DNA of 64,000 nt from positions 3,100,001 to 3,164,000 of the forward strand of contig OZ241971.1 of the NCBI GenBank assembly GCA_965204155.1, given 5' to 3'. Below, piece after piece: positions 9,255 to 17,117 of this stretch. Position 1 is the stretch's first letter. Each line of letters starts with the position of its first letter. This stretch comes from UBA6522 sp965204155. GTDB lineage: Bacteria > Pseudomonadota > Gammaproteobacteria > Steroidobacterales > Rariloculaceae. The notes beneath the pieces are model-generated. The model was not told the origin of the DNA. It did no database searches and saw nothing but the letters and a program-made list of their open reading frames with translations. The translations under genes and the position numbers were made by a program.

Positions 9255-9268
9255 GACGTCCAGACGTC
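9255..9268. promoter_or_regulatory. Two GACGTC palindromes 2 bases apart, upstream of the methylase
   Basis: GACGTC occurs at 9255-9260 and again at 9263-9268, the second copy ending 13 bases before ATG 9282. A paired palindrome at a restriction-modification promoter could be an operator or a methylation-sensitive self-regulatory target. The role is inferred from position only. Confidence 0.35.
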
Positions 9269-9281
9269 TTAACCTTTGCGG

Positions 9282-10457
9282 ATGTCATCTGGGAAGCAAC
9301 CTCCCGGTCGGGTCCGGGACGCCATCATCAAGGTTTTCGAGGAGTCGGAAGCGCCGCTACGGATATCCGACATCGAGGCAGGTGTCTGCAATCAAATTGG
9401 CGATACCCCGACTTCGTCTATCAGGTCCTATATGAGGCTCAATACCCCGAAACTCTTCATCCGCGAGCAGCGAGGGGTTTATCGCGCGAGATCTCATCAG
9501 CCGAGCCCACGGCAACGATTCCTCGCGCCGGTCGATGCCAGGGAGCAGTCCTTTTCGTTCCAGCGGTCCGTCCTGCATCATGACGATTGCTTCTCGTGGC
9601 TGGAGGAGCCCCCCCCCAATTCGGTACATGCCATCGTGACGGACCCACCCTACGGTCTGCACGAATATACGGTTGAGCAGCAACGAAAACTGCGTGCCGG
9701 TAAGGGCGGCGTGTGGCGCATACCCCCATCCTTTGATGGTCACCGGAGATCGCCACTTCCCCGGTTTACGACGCTGGACAAGAATCAGCTTGGAGAGTTA
9801 AGGCAATTTTTCCTTGTGTGGGGAAAGATGGCCCATCGCGTGCTGGTACCTGGAGCCAACGTGATCGTAGCTTCCAATCCGCTGGTTTCCCATATTGTCG
9901 CGATTGCGTTGTCCGAGGCTGGTCTAGAGCGGCGCGGCGAGATCATTCGTCTGACAATGACCATGCGAGGCGGCGACCGGCCCAAGGGTGCGCACGATGA
10001 GTTTCGTGACGTGAGCGTGATGCCGCGCTCGATGTGGGAGCCTTGGTTGGTTTTCAGAAAACCATTGGAGGGAAGGGTTCAGGACAACCTGAGAAAGTGG
10101 AAGACGGGAGGATTTCGGCGTCCGGAGAAAGCGAAACCGTTCGGCGACGTGATTGCATCGTCGCCGACTCGGCGCGGTGAGAAGAATCTTGCCCCGCATC
10201 CCAGTTTGAAGCCGCAAGCGTTTCTTCGACAATTGGTCCGGGGCGTTCTGCCGCTAGGCGAGGGAACCGTGCTCGATACCTTCGCGGGCGCGGGGTCAAC
10301 TTTGGCGGCAGGCAACGCTGTGGGCTACGACAGCATCGGAATTGAGCGGGACAGGGACTATTTTCAGATGGCCGTAGACTCAATTCCCGCGCTTACGTCT
10401 TACGCTACCAACAGCCCCACTAAGCCTTGTAGACCCAACTCTCACGCAGCTTCCTGA
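9282..10457 (+). CDS. Site-specific DNA methyltransferase with N-terminal HTH (HARE-like) domain
   Basis: The protein has about 391 residues. The catalytic motif IV VTDPPYG lies near residue 121 and the AdoMet-binding motif I TFAGAGST near 333. This order (IV before I) is that of beta-class amino-methyltransferases, and DPPY favours N6-adenine or N4-cytosine methylation. Residues ~10-70 (VRDAIIKVFEES...LRISDIEAGV...YRARS) resemble a winged HARE-HTH domain, a module seen in restriction and chromatin proteins; this is a fold-level guess. A TTG at 9276 is an alternative start. The 3' end overlaps the convergent nuclease gene by 38 bases. Its role is to protect host DNA from the partner nuclease. 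Confidence 0.9.
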   Translation: MSSGKQPPGRVRDAIIKVFEESEAPLRISDIEAGVCNQIGDTPTSSIRSYMRLNTPKLFIREQRGVYRARSHQPSPRQRFLAPVDAREQSFSFQRSVLHHDDCFSWLEEPPPNSVHAIVTDPPYGLHEYTVEQQRKLRAGKGGVWRIPPSFDGHRRSPLPRFTTLDKNQLGELRQFFLVWGKMAHRVLVPGANVIVASNPLVSHIVAIALSEAGLERRGEIIRLTMTMRGGDRPKGAHDEFRDVSVMPRSMWEPWLVFRKPLEGRVQDNLRKWKTGGFRRPEKAKPFGDVIASSPTRRGEKNLAPHPSLKPQAFLRQLVRGVLPLGEGTVLDTFAGAGSTLAAGNAVGYDSIGIERDRDYFQMAVDSIPALTSYATNSPTKPCRPNSHAAS

Positions 10458-11022
10458 TTCCATCGGCGTGGAGCGTCGCGGTTCTCGTCCCGAGTTCTCC
10501 CCGCGGGTTTCTGCGAAAGTCGTCCAGTGTCACCTCGCCAAGATACACCTCGGTGAATGTCATCGGACGCCGGTTTACGGCAGGTTCCGATTTGGTGTCA
10601 ACCCTGTAAACAAACACGCACATCCACTGATTTCGCGCGCCATGGGTATCGACGGCACCACCTTTTTTTCGCGTCGTCTTGATTTCCACCCCTTGTTCAC
10701 CCGCCTTGACCGAGTTATTTGCGTAGACGCCCTGAACCACTAGATCCGGATGGCCGTTGAAGTAGTTGTTTTCCACCAAGACCCGGGAATGCGTAGCCAA
10801 GCTGGACGTGAGCATATCGGACAAGACCCCCGACATGATCGCAGGTCTCAGCATGTCGTCCAATCGCTGCAGACCTTTCGCAATGAGATGTTCGTTTACG
10901 TCATGGAAAAAGTCGTAGACATCCTGCAATGCTGAACGAAAGTCGTCCTTCCTGAGTTGGTACGGGAGTTCGATTTCCGGATTGAAGTTCGTCGGATTGA
11001 CTGTGTTTCTTACTATTGGCAC
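10420..11022 (-). CDS. Probable type II restriction endonuclease (PD-(D/E)xK)
   Basis: This 200-residue protein is encoded tail to tail with the methyltransferase. It carries a PD-(D/E)xK core: GHPD with Asp93, then Glu113-Ile-Lys115 in GVEIKTTRKKGG, with a downstream NQWMCVFVYRVD strand. That spacing and its size suit an orthodox type II nuclease. I recognise no close named family, and the cleavage site cannot be read from sequence. No controller (C) protein gene is present. The pairing with the methylase is the main support for the assignment. Confidence 0.75.
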   Translation of the reverse strand: MPIVRNTVNPTNFNPEIELPYQLRKDDFRSALQDVYDFFHDVNEHLIAKGLQRLDDMLRPAIMSGVLSDMLTSSLATHSRVLVENNYFNGHPDLVVQGVYANNSVKAGEQGVEIKTTRKKGGAVDTHGARNQWMCVFVYRVDTKSEPAVNRRPMTFTEVYLGEVTLDDFRRNPRGELGTRTATLHADGIRKLRESWVYKA

Positions 11023-11107
11023 TACGCGTATGCCCCGGTGCGGATAAAGCGCAATCGCTGCCGCACGCCCTGAAAGCCTCCAAATCCGAAAGTCGGTCGT
11101 TTCCCCT

Positions 11108-12004
11108 TCACTCCACCGGCTGCGGCGGCAGCGAGCGCAGGTACACCACCAGCGCGTCCAGGTCCTCTTCGGTCATGTTCCGGTAGTACTGGAATGCCAT
11201 GCTCTCCAGAATTTGACGGCCGTCGGGGCGGATGCCGTCGGTGATGGCGAGTTTGATTTCCTCGTCCGTCCATTCGCCGATACCGAGCGTCGGATGCGAT
11301 GTCACGTTTGCGGAAATCACCGAGTAACCGAGCCCGAAGAGGTTCGGATAAGTGTTGCCGCCCAATCCAATGCGGCTGAAATCGTGCACGCCTTCAACAA
11401 TGGGCGTGTGACACTCGGTGCAATGGCCCAGGGCGACGGCAACGTAGGTACCGTAGGCGAGGGGGTCGTCGGGGGAAACATCGGGAACCGATTCGACAGG
11501 AGGCCCCCAATCGGGCGGTAGCGGCACCCGGTACTCGCTCTTCGGCACCACCCGGTTCACCGGCGCCGCGTTACGCAGGTAGGCCACGATCGCACGCACG
11601 TCCGTATCCGAAATATCGCGGTACCAGGGCGTCGGCATCGGCGGACCGATGATGGTCCCATCCGGTCGGAACCCCTCGCGAATTGCCCGCATGATCTCTT
11701 CGTCGCTCCAGGTGCCGATGCCTGTCGCCTCATCCATCGTAATGTTGGGCGCATACGCCTTGAACGCGGGCTCCTCAATGACAAACGCGCCGCCCAGATG
11801 GAGGTTTTCGATGGGCGTGCCGTCGGACCTCTTGGGCGTGTGGCAGTTGCCGCAGGCGCCAATGCTCTCCATGAGGTAGGTGCCGCGCGCGAGCAATTCG
11901 TCGGGTTCCTGGGCGAATGCCAGGGGACCGCAAGCCAGAATCGTGAGGCCGGCCGCGACGGTTCCCGCCCGGGCAGCGACTCTTTCAATCAATCCAGTCT
12001 CCAT
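11108..12004 (-). CDS. Exported dihaem cytochrome c
   Basis: The 298-residue product has a signal peptide and two cytochrome c domains. The first CxxCH (CGNCH) is near residue 51 and the second (CTECH) near 200. Each is followed by the 'ITxDExxGIGxWxDEEI' pattern and the distal Met region (PPMPTPWY, ESMAFQYY). It resembles the cytochrome subunits that accept electrons from alcohol, aldehyde or gluconate dehydrogenases. An ATG at 12016 is also in frame; 12004 has GGAG 6 bases upstream. It lies 25 bases downstream of the lectin-esterase gene on the same strand, but a functional link to it is not obvious. Confidence 0.88.
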   Translation of the reverse strand: METGLIERVAARAGTVAAGLTILACGPLAFAQEPDELLARGTYLMESIGACGNCHTPKRSDGTPIENLHLGGAFVIEEPAFKAYAPNITMDEATGIGTWSDEEIMRAIREGFRPDGTIIGPPMPTPWYRDISDTDVRAIVAYLRNAAPVNRVVPKSEYRVPLPPDWGPPVESVPDVSPDDPLAYGTYVAVALGHCTECHTPIVEGVHDFSRIGLGGNTYPNLFGLGYSVISANVTSHPTLGIGEWTDEEIKLAITDGIRPDGRQILESMAFQYYRNMTEEDLDALVVYLRSLPPQPVE

Positions 12005-12029
12005 CAGGGTCTCCATGCTCCTCGGGCGA

Positions 12030-13457
12030 TCACCTCGGCGACAACATGAAGTCCATCAGCTCTTCCTCGAGCAACCGGTCGCGGGTGCCGACCGCGGACA
12101 CGTACGATATGTGCCCGTGCCCCGGCATCTGCCGCAGCCGCGGCTGCGCGCCGAAGTCCTCGATGAGCCGGGTCAACAGTTGCGCGGTGGAGCGGTGGAA
12201 GCCACGCGGATCGAACTCCGCCAAGGTAATCAGCACCGGTATCGAGCCCGTTTCGATATTGTCCAGCACACGCATTTCCGCCAGCGTCCGGCCGTCGACG
12301 TCATAGTAGGCGGAACCGACCTCGTCCGGCGCACCGGGCAACTGCAGCGCCGGCGAAGCGAGAATGGCGCCGGTCACGCGATCGCCCTGCGTGGACGAAA
12401 GGCTCGGCCGAAACACGTAGTTGGCCACATGGTTGCCGCCGGCGGAATGGCCATAGAGGTAAAGCTGGTCAGGGTTTCCCCGATAGTCGCCGATTTTGGC
12501 ATGAATCCATTCCACCGCCGCGTGGACGGCTTCGGCGCCGCTGGGCCAGGTGTGTTCCGGCGCCAGCGGATAGGTCATGTTCACCGCGACGAATCCCAGG
12601 CCGGCGAAGTGTGTCGCCACGTGCGCCAGGTTGTTCAGGTCCCCGCGCGAGAAGCCGCCGCCGTGCACCAGCAGGATGATGGGCGCCCCCACGCCCGGCG
12701 AATTGCGGTTGTTACCCTCGTAGACCCTGAGCCGATGCCCCTCTTCCGGGCCGTAGGCGATTTCGTCCGATACCGTGACGTCGGCTGCCCCGAAGGCACG
12801 CGGAGCGTCGGCGTAGATGGCCGCGGTCGCCGCGGGATCGACGGCGGGACCGATTTCGCGATTGGCTTCGCGAGCCGCCGTGGTCATGCCGCTGCGCAGG
12901 CTGTTGGCGTTGTAGGTCGGCATCTCGTCGGTTTCCGACCAGCGCCAGCGCTGCCGATAGGATGCGTTGGCCGTGCACCGTTCAAGGGTTATGGCCCTGG
13001 ACGAATAGGGCGGCACGGTGCCGATGGACGTATTGACGAAGACCCGTTCGGCCGCCAGCGTGAGGCACTGCCTGGAATCCGCCGCGGGGGTGACACGGCC
13101 ATCGGCATGGACCTCCCACGGGTGGGCATCGCCGCAGTCGATGGAATTGACGACCGCGCTGCCGGCCTCCATCGAGTCGGCGGAAAGGCAGCGGTCGTAG
13201 TTGACCAGCCGGAGCTTGCCGTCCGCGTGCTCGAAGATCTCATCGACATCGAATCCGGGCAGACTGTACTTGCAGGTATGAGTGGTGATCGGCGCGTCGA
13301 TCTGCATTCGGGCCCCGAAGCCGGGGATGTCCAGGCAGTAGCCGCGCGGGTCCTCAAGCTCGTAAAAGGAGCGCAGGAACATCGACTGGGAAAACGCCTG
13401 GAGTGGCATGCCCATAAGCACGGCGGTCAAGGTCACGGTAACAGTGCGAATATTCAT
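12030..13457 (-). CDS. Secreted esterase with N-terminal ricin-type lectin-like domain
   Basis: This 475-residue protein starts at ATG 13457 with GGAG upstream, giving the signal peptide MNIRTVTVTLTAVLMG. Residues ~25-175 look like a ricin-type beta-trefoil: repeated cysteine pairs, YCLDIPGF, RCLSADS, QCLTLAAE and a QRWRW motif. Residues ~240-475 form an alpha/beta-hydrolase of the hormone-sensitive-lipase type, with the oxyanion motif HGGGF at 265-269, nucleophile elbow GHSAGG at 336-341, a likely acid in AEFDPRG and catalytic His in GHGHISY. A sugar-binding module on a secreted esterase suggests action on acylated glycans or glycosides; this is inference. Confidence 0.8.
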   Translation of the reverse strand: MNIRTVTVTLTAVLMGMPLQAFSQSMFLRSFYELEDPRGYCLDIPGFGARMQIDAPITTHTCKYSLPGFDVDEIFEHADGKLRLVNYDRCLSADSMEAGSAVVNSIDCGDAHPWEVHADGRVTPAADSRQCLTLAAERVFVNTSIGTVPPYSSRAITLERCTANASYRQRWRWSETDEMPTYNANSLRSGMTTAAREANREIGPAVDPAATAAIYADAPRAFGAADVTVSDEIAYGPEEGHRLRVYEGNNRNSPGVGAPIILLVHGGGFSRGDLNNLAHVATHFAGLGFVAVNMTYPLAPEHTWPSGAEAVHAAVEWIHAKIGDYRGNPDQLYLYGHSAGGNHVANYVFRPSLSSTQGDRVTGAILASPALQLPGAPDEVGSAYYDVDGRTLAEMRVLDNIETGSIPVLITLAEFDPRGFHRSTAQLLTRLIEDFGAQPRLRQMPGHGHISYVSAVGTRDRLLEEELMDFMLSPR

Positions 13458-13504
13458 TCTTCTATCTCCACGAAAAACTGGTTCCTGGCGGGTCGGGCGC
13501 CACA

Positions 13505-14530
13505 CTAGCCCTCATCGCACTCGTACGGCTCGATTCGAACATCGGGAAGCCACACCCAGGACTTGTCCATGACCACCGGTTCGGAAAAGGTGGCCGGATC
13601 GATTACGGTGATCTCGTAGGCGAGTCTGCTGGCGTTTTCGCCGGGCGTGAATCTCTCGATAATCTCAACTTCATCGCTGAGGGGAATGCCGTTGGTGGTG
13701 AAGTACCCATAGTCGATCGCCGTGGTCTCCACCACCAGTGTGTCGCCCTCCCAACGGCCGGTGGAGTGTCCGAGAATCGACGGCTCCGGACTCTCCTCCT
13801 GCGATTCCATGTAGATCATGCGGCGCAGGTCGTACTCCTCGAGTCTGAGCACGATGGTGTCGCCCTCATCCACGAACTCGATGGGGTAGGGCGCTCCCAT
13901 GATGGGGGGCATGCCCTTCAGGCCGCAGTTCAGGAGCGGGTCGTCGACCAGCGGATCGTATGCCTCAAAACTGGTGCGGGCGGCGTCCGTCAACGGGTAT
14001 TCACTGAGCCAGAAGAAGCCCTCGCCGCCGGCAAGCGTTGTGCTCCACACCTTGAAAATACCCAGTTCGGCGCCCGACGTATCTCCAGCCTCGGCGAACC
14101 ACCGGTCGTTGGTTCCCCAGAGACGGTCCGACCACCTCAGGTCCGCAGGTTCGGGGCTGAACCGGAAGACGAACTCTTCACCGCTGGGCAACAGCATGTT
14201 ATTGACAAACAGGCCACGGGGCGAGCGCAGTGCGGGCCAGCCCGCGGCCGTGACCCGATCGCCGATCTCGACGAACGGGTCGGCGGCGGCCAGGCGGCGC
14301 ATGATGCTCAGCGAGTGGGTCTCGACTTCCCACTCTTCCTGTTCGCCATTCTCACCGGCCACCGTCATCGTGAATTTGACGTGGGGATTGCGCCAGTGAA
14401 TCCTGGTGATTTCACCCTCCACCTCGATCGTCGTGCCGGGGTCGAAGTTTCCTCCCACGCTGTGATGTGCCAATGCCCCGAGCGACATCGCGCCTGCGGC
14501 TGTGAAGCCGGCGATCATTCGAATCCACAT
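13505..14530 (-). CDS. Secreted fused DUF6152-like protein (domain A plus B)
   Basis: This 341-residue protein starts at ATG 14530, with GAGGAG 9 bases upstream; longer in-frame starts to 14632 exist. A signal peptide ends at LAHHSVGG. Domain A (HWRNPHVKFTMTV) and domain B (CGLKGMPPIM, EFVDEGDTIVLRLEEYD, GHSTGRWEGDTLVVETT, EPYECDEG) match the 7325 product closely along the whole length. It is therefore a dispersed paralogue. It is divergent from the 14691 operon, leaving a ~160-base shared promoter region. Its function is unknown. Confidence 0.75.
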   Translation of the reverse strand: MWIRMIAGFTAAGAMSLGALAHHSVGGNFDPGTTIEVEGEITRIHWRNPHVKFTMTVAGENGEQEEWEVETHSLSIMRRLAAADPFVEIGDRVTAAGWPALRSPRGLFVNNMLLPSGEEFVFRFSPEPADLRWSDRLWGTNDRWFAEAGDTSGAELGIFKVWSTTLAGGEGFFWLSEYPLTDAARTSFEAYDPLVDDPLLNCGLKGMPPIMGAPYPIEFVDEGDTIVLRLEEYDLRRMIYMESQEESPEPSILGHSTGRWEGDTLVVETTAIDYGYFTTNGIPLSDEVEIIERFTPGENASRLAYEITVIDPATFSEPVVMDKSWVWLPDVRIEPYECDEG

Positions 14531-14690
14531 ACCATTGATCTCCTCTTTGAGCATGTGTTCCCTAGCTTTACAGGCCTTCTTGCCTACCGAACCGTGCAGC
14601 CCGCCCAACGGATTTGCCGTATGTCCGATCACTGGAGTAGGCTAGCATTCTGGCGACCGGAACGTTGCGCTGTTTGTGAGGAATTATAGG

Positions 14691-15377
14691 ATGCTCTCAC
14701 CACGAGTAAACCATCTGCGATTGCGGAGCCCGATTTCGGCTGCCGCTGTTGTTGCCCTGGCCTGTGCGTTAATGGCGGGACCAGCAGCTGCCCAGGCCGA
14801 CTTCGAAGGCATCTGGAATCCGAGTCACCCACGCATGATGGGTCAGCCGGATCCGAGCACCGTCAGGCTGACGCCCGCCGGTCAGGCCGAATTCGACAGC
14901 TTCTCCCCCGACAAGGACCCGACGCTGCGTTGCCTGATGCCCGGGATTCCGCTGGGGTTGGTGGACCCCTATCCCATCGAGATCGTCCAGCAGGAGCACC
15001 AGATCCTGATCCTCTACGAGCACTTTCACCAGGTGCGCCGTATCTTCATGGACGGAAGGGAGGCGCCTGACCACTGGCTGCCGTCCTATATCGGTTATTC
15101 CACGGGCGAGTGGGATGGCGACACCCTGGTGATTCGTACCACGCACATGCATCCCGACAACTACATGTGGACCGCAGGGTTCCCGTTTTCCGGCGACGAG
15201 AACACATACGCCATCGAGCGCTGGTGGCGCGAGGGCGACGTGCTGCAGTTCACCGGCGAGGTGCATGATCCGACCTACTACGAGGAACCCTACGTGGTAA
15301 ACGGACTCTGGAATTACGCTCCCGACGGAGAGATATGGGAATACGAGTGCATTCCCGAGTTCGGCGGAATCGAGTGA
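14691..15377 (+). CDS. Secreted stand-alone domain-B protein
   Basis: This 228-residue protein starts at ATG 14691, with GAGG 9 bases upstream. A signal peptide ends at AAAQA. The rest corresponds to domain B of the fused proteins: ADFEGIWNP, RLTPAGQAEFDSF, CLMPGIPLGL, YPIEIVQQEHQILILYE, GYSTGEWDGDTLVIRTTH and a C-terminal WEYEC. It is the first gene of a three-gene run. The next gene encodes domain A alone, so this pair is the split form of the fusion seen at 7325 and 13505. The biochemical role is unknown. Confidence 0.7.
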   Translation: MLSPRVNHLRLRSPISAAAVVALACALMAGPAAAQADFEGIWNPSHPRMMGQPDPSTVRLTPAGQAEFDSFSPDKDPTLRCLMPGIPLGLVDPYPIEIVQQEHQILILYEHFHQVRRIFMDGREAPDHWLPSYIGYSTGEWDGDTLVIRTTHMHPDNYMWTAGFPFSGDENTYAIERWWREGDVLQFTGEVHDPTYYEEPYVVNGLWNYAPDGEIWEYECIPEFGGIE

Positions 15378-15387
15378 GGAGGGATTA

Positions 15388-15816
15388 ATGAAACATTTGG
15401 CAACCCTGGGATTATCCGCATCGCTCGTGCTGCTGGCCGGCCTGCCGGTCGCGGCGCACCATAACGGCGCCACGTATTTCGATACGTCCACGACCATCGA
15501 GCACAGCGGCGCCACGGTGGTGGAGTACGCGATCGTCAATCCCCACGGACGGCTCCACTACACCTTCACCGACGCCGACGGCAACGAACAGGAGTGGAGC
15601 GCGGAGTTGGCCAGCGCCAACAACCTGCGCCGCAGGGGTTTGGGCGGCGAGATTTTCGAGCCGGGCGACCAACTGGTGTCCGTGTCCGGCAATCCGAGCC
15701 GCAGCGGCGCAAACTTCATGCGCCTGGAGAGTGCCGAGTTTGCCGACGGTACCGTGGCTAACTTTTCCGGCCCCAATCGGGGAATCATTCCGGGGCCGGG
15801 GCGCGAGGCACAGTAA
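15388..15816 (+). CDS. Secreted stand-alone DUF6152-like protein (domain A)
   Basis: The 142-residue product has a signal peptide ending at VAAHHNG. It then has the DUF6152-like pattern: HH-NGATYFD, TIEHSGATVVEYAIVNPHGRLHY, EWSAELASANNLRRRG and FEPGDQLVSVSGNPSRSGANFM. It starts 11 bases after the domain-B gene, with a GAGGAG ribosome site in the gap. It lies 16 bases before the deiodinase-like selenoprotein gene. The N-terminal histidines directly after the signal cleavage site are conserved in all paralogues here and could bind a metal; that is speculation. Confidence 0.75.
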   Translation: MKHLATLGLSASLVLLAGLPVAAHHNGATYFDTSTTIEHSGATVVEYAIVNPHGRLHYTFTDADGNEQEWSAELASANNLRRRGLGGEIFEPGDQLVSVSGNPSRSGANFMRLESAEFADGTVANFSGPNRGIIPGPGREAQ

Positions 15817-15831
15817 CAAGGGGGTCGGGAG

Positions 15832-17043
15832 ATGAATTTCCGAAACGTATTGCTGGCGGGTCTGGCTGCCGCCGTGTGGCCGGGAGGAATGGCCTGGGCG
15901 CAGGAGGGGCCAGGCGGGGGGTTGACTCCGATTGACGCCCGCTTCGTGGAAGCGCCGGGACTTGGCGTGCAGATTCCCGACATCACCATCGTCGACGACC
16001 AGGGCAATCCTGCCAACATCCGCGAGCTGGCCCGGCGCAAGCCCTATACGGTGCTGACGCTGGGCTGTCTCACGTGACCCCCCTTCCTGCGTAACGTCCC
16101 CGGTCTGGAGACGGTCAAAGTCGATTACGCCCCCAAGGGCGTGCAGTTCTTCTATATCTACAAGCCCCTGGCGCATCCCGAACTCGACAACTACGTCAGC
16201 CCTTTCAGCATCGAGGAGCGCCTGATGCACGTGGCCGAGGCGAAACGGCGCCTGGGCACCAGCGTATCGTGGCTGGCGGACACCATGGACAACGCCTACC
16301 ACGAGATGGTGGGCAAGACGCCCAACAGCGAGTTCGTGCTGGACGCCGACGGAAACATCGTCGCGCGCCGGGCGTGGAGCGATCCCGAGGCGCTGCGGGC
16401 GGACATGGAGCGCCTGGTGGGTGCCGTCGAGAAGCCCACGGCCGTTGCAGATCTCGATCTTCCCGCCCAACCGCCGATCCCGACGGTGGCCAAGGGCATC
16501 GTGGCCAGGGTACCGAAGCCGGAAGGCGCGCTGCCCATGGAGATCGAACCGCAGACCGGGTCGACGGACATTCCCTTCTACGCCAAGCTGCGCGCCGAGG
16601 GCACTCCGGAGTTGTTCCGGACTGGTAAGGGCACGATGTACCTCGGATTCCACCTGGACCCGCTGTACCGGGTCCACTGGAACAACGAGACCGATCCGGT
16701 GGAATTCCGGATCGACGCTCCGGCGGGAGTCTCGGTGGACCCGGCCCATGGCGCCGGCGTGGATCCCGAGGAGCCCGCCGATGCCGACCCGCGGGAGTTT
16801 CTCGTCGAAGTCGACGGGCAGCCCGGCGACACCCTGGGTCTACGCGTTCAGTACTTTGCGTGCGACGATGCGCTGACGTTTTGCATCCCTGTGCGCCAGG
16901 ACTACAGGGTGCATCTCATGCGGGATGAAAACCACGACTGGAGTATCCGCACGGCGCCCGACGGTTCGGTGGACCTGAGGCTACCAGGCGGTGGCACGAT
17001 GCGCCGGGCCACAGGCGGTCCTCCGCCTCAGGACGGCGATTAG
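15832..17043 (+). CDS. Secreted deiodinase-like selenoprotein (in-frame TGA read as Sec82) with DsbD-alpha-like C-terminal domain
   Basis: One frame runs from ATG 15832 to TAG 17043, interrupted only by TGA at 16075-16077; read through, it gives 403 residues. A signal peptide spans about residues 1-23. Residues ~45-200 form a thioredoxin-fold domain with GCLT-U-PPFL, which aligns with the iodothyronine deiodinase active site (CTUPPF). A downstream YIYKP-AHP and DTMDN match deiodinase landmarks (YIEEAH, DTMQN). Cys79 and Sec82 form a CxxU redox pair. The C-terminal ~200 residues, ending near YFACDDALTFCIPV, resemble the DsbD N-terminal Ig-like domain. It is probably a periplasmic selenol redox enzyme; iodide chemistry is not implied. 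A nonsense mutation is the alternative, but codon and frame integrity on both sides argue against it. Confidence 0.85.
16095..16113 (+). promoter_or_regulatory. Predicted bacterial SECIS hairpin
   Basis: Just downstream of TGA 16075-16077, bases 16095-16101 (CGTCCCC) pair with 16107-16113 (GGAGACG). This gives six Watson-Crick pairs and one C-A mismatch, closing the pentaloop GGTCT (16102-16106). The loop begins 24 bases after the TGA, inside the 16-37 base window described for bacterial SECIS elements. Its first two bases are G, as expected for SelB recognition. As I recall, the E. coli fdhF loop also contains GGUCU. Confidence 0.75.
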
Positions 17044-17117
17044 CAAGCGCGGATTCGAGTTTCAGCAAGGTCGGGACTGCCGCGGAAATCCTGCCGGCAA
17101 GTCTACCGAATGCGCGA

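Noticed and set aside
11880..13508. 542-codon open frame antisense to the lectin-esterase
   Set aside because: The opposite strand encodes a recognisable two-domain protein; this frame has no motif or ribosome site.
15832..16077. An 81-residue stand-alone protein and a separate 300-residue protein from 16141
   Set aside because: Both are in one frame, split by a single TGA at a position where homologues use Sec/Cys, with a SECIS-like hairpin after it. One selenoprotein explains both.
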